Positions 1 to 4,272 of a stretch of 5,034 bases of DNA are shown here, piece by piece (within the stretch, counting starts at the first letter, position 1; the number at the start of each line of letters is the position of its first letter). A model generated the notes under the pieces. The model was not told the origin of the DNA and searched no databases. It saw nothing but the letters and a program-made list of their open reading frames with translations. The DNA is from Candidatus Agrococcus pullicola (lineage in GTDB: Bacteria; Actinomycetota; Actinomycetes; Actinomycetales; Microbacteriaceae), in the NCBI GenBank assembly GCA_019115685.1, contig DXDC01000407.1, positions 1-5,034 on the forward strand, written 5' to 3'. The translations under genes and the position numbers were made by a program.

Positions 1-114
1 CGGTTGTGTGCAGGGTCGAGGTCTGGGTCTTTCGAAGTTTCGGCCACCTGCCAAGCCTAACCATTCGCTCGTGTCAGCTTCGCGGAACGAGTAAGGCAAG
101 CGGCCGGGCCTCGG
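1..114. other. Intergenic edge with a weak stem-loop downstream of the FBP gene
   Basis: No coding region is supported here. An imperfect inverted repeat lies just after the stop of the minus-strand FBP gene: GCCTAAC (55-61) against GTAAGGC (91-97), 6 of 7 pairs, with CTCGT (68-72) and ACGAG (87-91) inside it. There is no clear T-run, so it is at best a weak terminator. The first 50 bases show nothing I can identify. Confidence 0.3.
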
Positions 115-618
115 CTACCGATCAGAAGTCAGCAACTCGGCGAAGGCGGCGATCTTCAGTTGAAGCTCTTCGATGCGCCGCACTCGTGCTGCGGCCACGT
201 CGTAGCCCTCGTATGCGGGCGGCGGGTCGTTGCGCACATTGCGTGAACACTCGAAGTCGCGGCAGATGAGCGTGCCGACGGTGTTGCCCCGGCGGCCAGC
301 ACTGCCGGCCCGCTTGGCGCTCCAGAACACAACCTCATTCGGCAGCCGGACATCCCGGCACCAGTTGCACATGGCACGCGACCTGGGTGACGCTTCCGCC
401 TGCTTCAGCACGATGCCGACGGGATCATTGTCCAGCCTTGGCAGCACGGTGTAGCCGCGCCGCGGGAGCTTCGGGTCGCGCCAGCCGAGGAAGTCGAGGT
501 CTGGCCAGTCGGGCTCCTGCAGCTCTTCGAAGAAGCCGGGCAGCCGCATGTCCTTCACCTCTTTGCGTGAAGCGTTGACGAAGGATGCGCGGATGAACGA
601 TTCGGTTAACGATTGCAT
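115..618 (-). CDS. FBP domain protein, FusB-like EF-G-binding treble-clef zinc finger
   Basis: The 167-residue product matches the FBP/FusB-type zinc-finger family in my reading. In staphylococci, FusB/FusC bind elongation factor G and release it from fusidic-acid-stalled ribosomes; actinobacterial homologues are mostly uncharacterised. The N-terminal part (about 1-75) has the pattern usual for this family, with an RASFVNA segment near residue 10 and LDFLGWRDPK at 41-50. The C-terminal part has four cysteines placed for zinc: C84-x2-C87 and C119-x4-C124, separated by a basic, Gly-rich stretch. The ATG at 618 is preferred because AAAGG (626-630) lies seven bases upstream, and the length is typical. 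A perfect hairpin and a possible leader ORF lie upstream. Cytoplasmic and ribosome-associated action is inferred from the family. Whether it confers antibiotic resistance cannot be told from the sequence. Confidence 0.87.
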   Translation of the reverse strand: MQSLTESFIRASFVNASRKEVKDMRLPGFFEELQEPDWPDLDFLGWRDPKLPRRGYTVLPRLDNDPVGIVLKQAEASPRSRAMCNWCRDVRLPNEVVFWSAKRAGSAGRRGNTVGTLICRDFECSRNVRNDPPPAYEGYDVAAARVRRIEELQLKIAAFAELLTSDR

Positions 619-633
619 GAGTATGCCTTTCGA

Positions 634-654
634 GAGCGCGGCAAGACCGCGCTC
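634..654 (-). promoter_or_regulatory. Perfect 8-bp hairpin in the FBP 5' leader, beside its Shine-Dalgarno
   Basis: GAGCGCGG (634-641) and CCGCGCTC (647-654) are exact reverse complements around a 5-base loop. On the FBP transcript the stem ends three bases before the Shine-Dalgarno AAAGG (626-630). There is no T-run, so it is not a standard intrinsic terminator. The position suggests a role in translation initiation or mRNA stability, which is inference. Confidence 0.5.
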
Positions 655-728
655 GGGTGAGTCGATGAGTAGGTTCGTCGAAGCCGCCCCGCGGGGAACA
701 GATTGTCCGCAAGGCTAGGACGCGTCAG

Positions 729-797
729 CTACTCACCGTCGGCGAAAACAGCGCCGACGACCTCCATCCGCTGGGAGGACAGCTCTCGGAAACTCAC
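729..797 (-). CDS. Candidate 22-residue leader ORF upstream of the FBP gene
   Basis: A GTG at 797 opens a 22-codon frame ending in TAG at 729-731, in the same direction as the FBP gene and 110 bases upstream of it. The peptide, MSFRELSSQRMEVVGAVFADGE, resembles nothing I recognise. The -10-like TACACT (804-809) lies exactly six bases before the GTG, the spacing of a leaderless start in Actinomycetota. There is no Shine-Dalgarno. The last codons can pair with three downstream sites, one of them at the FBP start codon, so translating this ORF could affect FBP expression. The reading frame is too short for codon statistics; it may instead be untranslated leader. Confidence 0.3.
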   Translation of the reverse strand: MSFRELSSQRMEVVGAVFADGE

Positions 798-803
798 GGG
801 AAC

Positions 804-809
804 AGTGTA
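804..809 (-). promoter_or_regulatory. Candidate -10 element (TACACT) for the FBP transcript
   Basis: On the minus strand TACACT fits the TANNNT form of a sigma-70-type -10 and would place transcription start at about 797, on the GTG of the short leader ORF. The matching -35 region (for example TTTCGA, 18 bases upstream) is poor. If correct, the FBP mRNA has a leader of about 180 bases. Confidence 0.35.
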
Positions 810-940
810 CGCCCGTTGCCCGGACTCTCGAAAGCCGTCGCTGTTATTTACGGAACACCGATACTGGCACAACCGACTAACCGACGGCACGAAGACTGGT
901 CAGCGCACGCGACAGTGATTGATCTCACATGACTCAAGGC

Positions 941-966
941 ATGCACGAGTTCGACCACTCGAGCAT
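941..966 (-). terminator. Imperfect hairpin immediately after hepT
   Basis: ATGCACGAGT (941-950) and ACTCGAGCAT (957-966) form a 10-bp stem with one mismatch around a 6-base loop. The stem begins at the last base of the hepT stop codon on the minus strand. No U-rich tail follows, so termination is uncertain; it may simply protect the 3' end of the toxin-antitoxin mRNA. Confidence 0.35.
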
Positions 967-1316
967 CACTTGTTCTCTGGGGCCGCTTGTTCGTGCTGCG
1001 TAAGCGCCTCGGCTACTGGCGGCAAATAGGCTTCCACGACTTCGCGGACAATCTGGGGCTCGACTCCGAAATACTGGTGCACAAGAATGTTCCGAAAACC
1101 GCGGATTTGCAGCCAAGGGATCTCCGGGTGAGCGTCGGTAATCTCTGTTGGCAGGTGTTTCACCGCTTCGCCGATCACCTGAAGATTACGTTCAATCGCG
1201 TCTTCGGCCATATCGACGAGATCTTCATCATCACTATCAAGAGTTTTGGCGTAGCGACGACAACGGTCTACGGCGCGCAAGACATCGGCAATTCTGTCGT
1301 TGACACTCCTGCTCAT
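966..1316 (-). CDS. hepT: HepT-family HEPN ribonuclease toxin (DUF86)
   Basis: The 116-residue product is a HEPN-domain toxin of the HepT type. Family members are all-helical dimeric RNases that cleave RNA through an R-x4-6-H-x-Y motif. Here it is intact: R75, then four residues, H80 and Y82. The tyrosine of this motif is the residue that MntA partners adenylylate in characterised systems. The P67-W68 before the motif and the N-terminal helix SVNDRIADVLRAVD are also typical. The ATG (1314-1316) overlaps the TGA of the antitoxin gene as ATGA, which implies translational coupling and fits the usual gene order of antitoxin first. The gene is visibly less GC-rich than its neighbours (hand count 28/60 at 1201-1260, against 41/60 at 3241-3300), consistent with horizontal acquisition. 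Length is normal, so the toxin looks intact. Confidence 0.92.
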   Translation of the reverse strand: MSRSVNDRIADVLRAVDRCRRYAKTLDSDDEDLVDMAEDAIERNLQVIGEAVKHLPTEITDAHPEIPWLQIRGFRNILVHQYFGVEPQIVREVVEAYLPPVAEALTQHEQAAPENK

Positions 1317-1642
1317 ATCGCGACAGCCTCCGCCAGCGCTGATGCGGATACCGGTTGCTTCAACAGCTGGTGAGGGAATATGTCGACATCGTCTCTGCCG
1401 AACAGGGCTCGTGTCTCCTCCATGAGCCCTGATGCACGCATGAGCAGGTTGCCATCTGCCGGGTCCATCTCCACGAGGATGTCGATATCACTCCCAGCAT
1501 GAGCGGACCCTCGGGCGATCGAACCGAACAGCTTCGGACTGGATGCGGCGTATTTGTCCAGGAGTGCGTGGAATGCTTCACTGTGCGTCTCGAGAAGCTC
1601 GTACAGGGCGAGCGTCTCGGAAGTTACACTGGATGCATTCAT
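1313..1642 (-). CDS. mntA: MntA-family minimal nucleotidyltransferase antitoxin
   Basis: This is a minimal (MNT) nucleotidyltransferase. From the ATG at 1642 it has 109 residues. The signature GS-x10-DxD is complete: G40-S41, then ten residues to D52-I53-D54. A third acidic residue is probably D87 in the VDIF strand. In the characterised MntA/HepT systems the antitoxin transfers AMP from ATP to the tyrosine of the HepT active-site motif and so silences the RNase; that role is inferred here from family and gene pairing. A GTG at 1648, in frame two codons upstream, is the alternative start. I prefer the ATG because TATCCT (1649-1654) lies exactly six bases before it, as for a leaderless mRNA, and neither start has a good Shine-Dalgarno. 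It overlaps hepT by four bases. Confidence 0.9.
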   Translation of the reverse strand: MNASSVTSETLALYELLETHSEAFHALLDKYAASSPKLFGSIARGSAHAGSDIDILVEMDPADGNLLMRASGLMEETRALFGRDDVDIFPHQLLKQPVSASALAEAVAI

Positions 1643-1648
1643 ATCCAC

Positions 1649-1672
1649 AGGATACCGAGGGCATCCTCGATA
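1649..1672 (-). promoter_or_regulatory. Candidate mntA-hepT promoter with an inverted repeat
   Basis: The -10-like TATCCT (1649-1654, minus strand) lies six bases before the mntA ATG. Overlapping it and its upstream spacer is an inverted repeat: TACCGAGG (1653-1660), GCAT, CCTCGATA (1665-1672), 7 of 8 pairs. Such a position suits an autoregulatory operator, but no -35 is convincing and the repeat is short. Confidence 0.35.
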
Positions 1673-1714
1673 GCGCAGCCACCCCCCGGATTCAGTACTT
1701 CTCAGGAGCGACGC

Positions 1715-2506
1715 TCAGAGCATCGCTGTCAGTACTCCACCGTCGGCACGCAAAGCCGCCCCGTTCGTTGCAGATGACATCGGACTCGCGAGGAAGGCAG
1801 CAAGGTGCGCGATCTCCTCGGGTTCGAGGAAGCGTCCGAGGAGAGACGTCGTGCTCTTCCCTTCGATCGATCGCTTCACATCGCCGACTGGAAGGCCCTG
1901 TTCCTGCGAGATCGCGTCGACGACTCCGGCGACCCCGTCGGAGTACGTCGGCCCTCCGAGGATCGTGTTGACGGTCACCCGTGTTCCGCTCGTAAGTTTT
2001 GCGAGCCCGTTACCGAGCGCGATCATTCCCGCCTTCGCGACACCGTAGGGGATCATGTCACCCTGAACATTCACACCCGATTCGCTGGCCACGGAAATGA
2101 TACGCCCCCAGCCGCGCTCGAGCATCCCCGGCAGCAATCCCCGGCTGAGACGTACGGCGCTCATCAGGTCGACCTCCAGGTAACGTTGCCAGGTTGTGTC
2201 GTCGGTCTCGAAGAAGTCCATGAGATCGAAGACACCCACGTTGTTAACGAGGACATCGACACGACTCAGTTTCGCGAGCAGAGCCGCTACTTGTTCTGGG
2301 TCCTCGAAGTCGGTCGCGACTGAGGACACAGCAATGCCGGGCACTGCCGCCCGCAGCCGATCGACCGCCGCTTCGCAACGTTCGCGAGTTCGCCCGTTGA
2401 GGATGACCCTGGCCCCTTCGCGCGCAAGCGTCTCGGCGATCGCATAACCGATGCCCTGCGTCGATCCACTGACGAACACACTGTGTCCCGTCAACTGAAG
2501 ATCCAT
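1715..2506 (-). CDS. SDR-family oxidoreductase (classical short-chain dehydrogenase)
   Basis: The 263-residue product is a classical SDR with one Rossmann fold. The cofactor motif is SGSTQGIG (13-20). N38-G39-R40 after the second strand suggests NADP(H). Further motifs are D66 (adenine pocket), NNVG (88-91), catalytic S141, and Y154-x3-K158. The position that is usually the catalytic-tetrad Asn is D113 in EVDL, an unusual substitution. The C-terminal GGPTYSDGV and ADGG segments are typical of the family. The substrate cannot be inferred. I start at the ATG at 2506 because GAAGGG (2513-2518) gives it a Shine-Dalgarno six bases away; the in-frame ATG at 2512 is six bases after TAAATT and could serve a leaderless mRNA, adding two residues. 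It diverges from a MarR gene across two shared operators, so repression by that MarR is likely. Confidence 0.9.
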   Translation of the reverse strand: MDLQLTGHSVFVSGSTQGIGYAIAETLAREGARVILNGRTRERCEAAVDRLRAAVPGIAVSSVATDFEDPEQVAALLAKLSRVDVLVNNVGVFDLMDFFETDDTTWQRYLEVDLMSAVRLSRGLLPGMLERGWGRIISVASESGVNVQGDMIPYGVAKAGMIALGNGLAKLTSGTRVTVNTILGGPTYSDGVAGVVDAISQEQGLPVGDVKRSIEGKSTTSLLGRFLEPEEIAHLAAFLASPMSSATNGAALRADGGVLTAML

Positions 2507-2519
2507 GTGCATCCCTTCA

Positions 2520-2543
2520 ATTTACTTTCCTGATCAAGTGAAT
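2520..2543. promoter_or_regulatory. MarR operator copy 1 (ATTTACTT-N8-AAGTGAAT)
   Basis: ATTTACTT (2520-2527) and AAGTGAAT (2536-2543) form an inverted repeat with 7 of 8 matched positions and an 8-base spacer. Both half-sites are identical to those of the second copy 33 bp away. It overlaps the predicted start of the SDR transcript and ends just before the SDR ribosome binding site. Confidence 0.75.
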
Positions 2544-2547
2544 GCTA

Positions 2548-2575
2548 ATTCTATTTACTTGACTGCGCAAGTGAA
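2548..2575 (-). promoter_or_regulatory. Candidate promoter of the SDR gene
   Basis: On the minus strand TTCACT (2570-2575) and TAGAAT (2548-2553) are separated by 16 bases, resembling -35 and -10 elements. Transcription would start near 2541. Operator 2 covers most of this promoter and operator 1 covers the start point. TAAATT (2518-2523), with TTAGCA 18 bases upstream, is a second possible promoter. Confidence 0.5.
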
Positions 2576-2576
2576 T
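2553..2576. promoter_or_regulatory. MarR operator copy 2 (ATTTACTT-N8-AAGTGAAT)
   Basis: ATTTACTT (2553-2560) and AAGTGAAT (2569-2576) repeat the half-sites and 8-base spacing of copy 1. Here the symmetry extends to 11-bp arms, CTATTTACTTG (2551-2561) and CAAGTGAATAG (2568-2578), with one mismatch. It overlaps the -35-like TTGACT (2559-2564) of the MarR gene and the SDR promoter, as expected for an operator that controls both genes. Confidence 0.8.
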
Positions 2577-2589
2577 AGTGCACTAGCCT
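2559..2589 (+). promoter_or_regulatory. Candidate leaderless promoter of the MarR gene
   Basis: TTGACT (2559-2564) is a near-consensus -35. TAGCCT (2584-2589) is a TANNNT -10 located exactly six bases before the MarR ATG at 2596. The 19-base spacer is long. No Shine-Dalgarno precedes the ATG, which supports a leaderless transcript. Confidence 0.45.
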
Positions 2590-2595
2590 GAATGC

Positions 2596-3078
2596 ATGAA
2601 CGACACTGCATCCACCGCGACGCTGGAGGGTGACGACCTAGAAACATGGTCGTCTCTCGCGACGGTGCTCGAATGGCTCCCTGCCGCGCTTGATGCGCAG
2701 CTGACCAACGACGCTGAGCTGACCCACTTCGAGTACGGCATCCTGTACGCTCTCGATGCTGCAGAGGGCAGCACATTGCGCATGAGCACGCTCGCGGGAT
2801 ACGCCAACAGTTCGCTCTCCCGCCTCTCCCGCGCAGTGTCCCGCCTCGAGCGTCGTGGATGGGTCAGTCGCTCACCGGACCCGTCTGACGGACGCACCAC
2901 CCTCGCGACGCTTACAGACGACGGATCGGCCGCCGTGGATAGCGCAACGCCCGGCCATGCCGCACTGGTACACCAGTTGGTTCTCGATCGACTCACGGCT
3001 GCACAGAAGCGTCAGCTGCGAGATATCTGCGGCAGGATACAGAAGGGGATCCGAGAGGAAGGCGGCTGGCGCACCTGA
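2596..3078 (+). CDS. MarR-family transcriptional regulator
   Basis: A 160-residue winged-helix regulator of the MarR family, a homodimeric DNA-binding protein whose members usually repress and are released by a small ligand or by oxidation. The helix-turn-helix spans about 60-90: MSTLAGYAN (63-71), then a recognition helix around SSLSRLSRAVSRLERRG (72-88). The wing is S91 to G110, with the family DP-x-DGR pattern at D95-R100. Terminal helices for dimerisation are at about 15-40 and 120-153. There is one cysteine, C145, so a two-cysteine redox switch within a subunit is excluded. The ATG at 2596 is the only start that fits the promoter. It diverges from the SDR gene, with two identical operators between them, so autorepression and control of the SDR are likely. 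The inducer is unknown. Confidence 0.92.
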   Translation: MNDTASTATLEGDDLETWSSLATVLEWLPAALDAQLTNDAELTHFEYGILYALDAAEGSTLRMSTLAGYANSSLSRLSRAVSRLERRGWVSRSPDPSDGRTTLATLTDDGSAAVDSATPGHAALVHQLVLDRLTAAQKRQLRDICGRIQKGIREEGGWRT

Positions 3079-3132
3079 ACGAAGTTCATCCGCACGCCCC
3101 ATTCGCACTGGATTTTTGGCAGACTGAAACGC

Positions 3133-3711
3133 ATGGATCTGCACCTCACCGATGACGCCGAGGCCAACCGCCTGCTCAGCGACGACCCGTTCGCCCTGCT
3201 GACCGGCATGCTGCTGGACCAGCAGATTGCCATGGAGGTCGCGTTCGCCGGCCCGCAGAAGCTCGTCGAGCGGATCGGAACCATCGACCCTGCCGACATC
3301 GCGGGATACGACCCCGACGCATTCAAGGCCGCCTTCAGCGAGAAGCCGGCCGTCCACCGCTTTCCGGGCTCCATGTCAGGGCGGGTGCAGTCTCTGGCCA
3401 CCGCGATCGTGGACGACTGGGATGGCGACACCGCCGCGATCTGGACGCGCGACAGTCCTTCGGGTGCCGAGGTCCTGAAGCGCCTGAAGAAGCTGCCGGG
3501 ATTCGGCGAGCAGAAAGCGAAGATCTTCCTCGCGCTGCTCGGCAAGCAGCTGGGCTTCGATGGTGAAGGTTGGCGCGAGGCGAGCGAACCCTATGGCGAG
3601 CCGGGTTCGAAGCGATCCGTCGCCGACATCCATGACCGCGCATCCCTGTTAGAGGTTCGCGAAACCAAGCGCGCGGCGAAAGCGGCTGCGAGGGCCGCCA
3701 AGGGGAAGTAG
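3133..3711 (+). CDS. HhH-GPD-type base-excision DNA repair family protein
   Basis: This 192-residue protein matches a small actinobacterial family of HhH-GPD proteins related to DNA glycosylases. Features are the LLDQQIAMEVAFAGP block (28-41), whose QQ pair recalls AlkA-like glycosylases, then FSEKPAVHRFPGSM (68-81), a helix-hairpin-helix around LPGFGEQKAKIFLALLGKQ (121-139), and RSVADI (161-166) near the end. The tail is Ala/Lys-rich. It has no cysteine, so no iron-sulfur cluster. By alignment to endonuclease III the lyase lysine position is Q127; D143 or E145 lies near the expected catalytic aspartate, but neither is certain. Its activity and damaged base are therefore unknown. It starts 54 bases after the MarR gene on the same strand and may be co-transcribed. 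No Shine-Dalgarno is present; CAGACT (3120-3125) seven bases before the ATG may be a weak -10. Codon use is typical high-GC. Confidence 0.87.
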   Translation: MDLHLTDDAEANRLLSDDPFALLTGMLLDQQIAMEVAFAGPQKLVERIGTIDPADIAGYDPDAFKAAFSEKPAVHRFPGSMSGRVQSLATAIVDDWDGDTAAIWTRDSPSGAEVLKRLKKLPGFGEQKAKIFLALLGKQLGFDGEGWREASEPYGEPGSKRSVADIHDRASLLEVRETKRAAKAAARAAKGK

Positions 3712-3713
3712 TC

Positions 3714-3733
3714 CCGGACTATCGAGCATCCGG
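3714..3733. terminator. Short hairpin between convergent genes
   Basis: CCGGA (3714-3718) and TCCGG (3729-3733) flank a 10-base loop at the junction of two convergent genes that end only seven bases apart. It reaches into the last codons of the second MarR gene. It is short and lacks T-runs, so a terminator role is a weak guess. Confidence 0.2.
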
Positions 3734-4198
3734 ATGCGACTCGGTCTCCGTTCCATCGGATTCGCCGGGGACTCCTAAAGCATCGCGATACGCGTCGGTG
3801 GCACTGACGAAATACTTGACCAGCCCTTCGCGCTGCTCTGGGCTCAGCGACCCGATGGCTTCGCCGATCGGCTCGCGCACCGCGGAGAACAGACGAACCA
3901 CGTCTTCTGGCACGTACCCGGTATGCGCGACGACGCCCCGGCGCCTGTCATCGGAATCGACGGTACGTTCTGCGATACCGGCCGCGACAAGTCGATCGAT
4001 CACGCGCGTCGTCGCACTTCTGCTCAGCCGTAAATGTTCCGCGAGTTCTCCGGGAGACAACGGTCCATCGAGCTCCAGCATGCTGCTGGCCTGATAGTCA
4101 GTAGGGCCCATCCCTCCCGCCTCAGCGGCAACGAGATGGAATCGCACAACCGCTGCCAGGTAGCTCCTGTAGGTCCGGGTGAGGTCGTCGGAAGACAT
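3719..4198 (-). CDS. MarR-family transcriptional regulator (second)
   Basis: A 159-residue MarR-type winged-helix protein, unlike the first one in sequence. The N-terminal dimerisation helix is at 5-28. GPTDYQASSMLEL (31-43) precedes the helix-turn-helix: LSPGELAEHLRLS (47-59) and the recognition helix RSATTRVIDRLVAAG (60-74). The wing follows with D81-S-D-D-R85. There are no cysteines in this reading, so direct thiol sensing is excluded. The ATG at 4198 is chosen because AGGAG lies five bases upstream (4204-4208). An in-frame extension to 4243 would translate the operator palindromes and add a cysteine-containing tail unlike the family. It is divergent from the SgcJ/EcaC-like gene with a double palindrome between them, so it probably represses itself and that gene. 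Its acidic C-terminus (146-159) looks disordered. Confidence 0.9.
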   Translation of the reverse strand: MSSDDLTRTYRSYLAAVVRFHLVAAEAGGMGPTDYQASSMLELDGPLSPGELAEHLRLSRSATTRVIDRLVAAGIAERTVDSDDRRRGVVAHTGYVPEDVVRLFSAVREPIGEAIGSLSPEQREGLVKYFVSATDAYRDALGVPGESDGTETESHPDAR

Positions 4199-4212
4199 CC
4201 TTGCTCCTTTAG

Positions 4213-4243
4213 TTGCATGTATGCAATGATTGCAGACATGCAA
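4213..4243. promoter_or_regulatory. Tandem palindromic operator of the second MarR
   Basis: Two 14-bp palindromes sit side by side, TTGCATGTATGCAA (4213-4226) and TTGCAGACATGCAA (4230-4243), separated by TGA. Each is symmetric (TTGCAT/ATGCAA and TTGCA/TGCAA). The two also form a larger inverted repeat with 13 of 14 positions matched. They lie directly downstream of the minus-strand TATAAT, in the early transcribed region of the MarR gene, and upstream of the divergent gene. Confidence 0.8.
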
Positions 4244-4272
4244 ATTATATCATCACTGAGGGAGCCCCGGAA
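4244..4272 (-). promoter_or_regulatory. Candidate promoter of the second MarR gene
   Basis: On the minus strand TATAAT (4244-4249) is a perfect -10 consensus, 17 bases from TTCCGG (4267-4272), which is a poor -35. Transcription would begin near 4237, inside the distal palindrome, leaving a leader of about 40 bases with a good Shine-Dalgarno. For the opposite gene, TATCAT (4248-4253) is a possible -10, without a recognisable -35. Confidence 0.5.

Larger units (their letters stand above)
619..965. other. 347-base leader/intergenic region between hepT and the FBP gene
   Basis: No long gene is supported. Reading towards the FBP gene on the minus strand, the region holds a hairpin just after hepT, a short direct repeat AACCGAC (871-877 and 879-885), and a candidate -10 with a 22-codon ORF. 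These are followed by a CCCCGCGGGG palindrome (687-696) and a perfect 8-bp hairpin beside the FBP Shine-Dalgarno. A 71-codon plus-strand reading frame (703-918, TTG start) has mixed third-position bases and no ribosome binding site, so I do not call it. Confidence 0.55.

Noticed and set aside
703..918. 71-codon plus-strand reading frame with TTG start
   Set aside because: No ribosome binding site, no recognisable domain, and no third-position GC bias. It covers the intergenic region and the opposite-strand leader.
987..1373. 128-codon plus-strand reading frame
   Set aside because: Antisense to the confidently assigned hepT/mntA genes, with no family resemblance.
1692..1736. Repeated TCAGTACT (1692-1699 and 1729-1736) near the SDR stop
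   Set aside because: Only 8 bp, with one copy inside coding sequence. This looks like chance rather than an insertion duplication, as no element lies between.
1805..2323. 172-codon plus-strand reading frame
   Set aside because: Antisense shadow of the SDR gene, whose motifs are all on the other strand.
3012..3545. 177-codon minus-strand reading frame
   Set aside because: Antisense shadow of the HhH-GPD gene, with Ser/Arg-rich composition typical of shadows in GC-rich DNA.
4199..4243. N-terminal extension of the second MarR gene to an upstream ATG at 4243
   Set aside because: It would translate the operator palindromes and the Shine-Dalgarno of the ATG at 4198, and the added residues are unlike the family.
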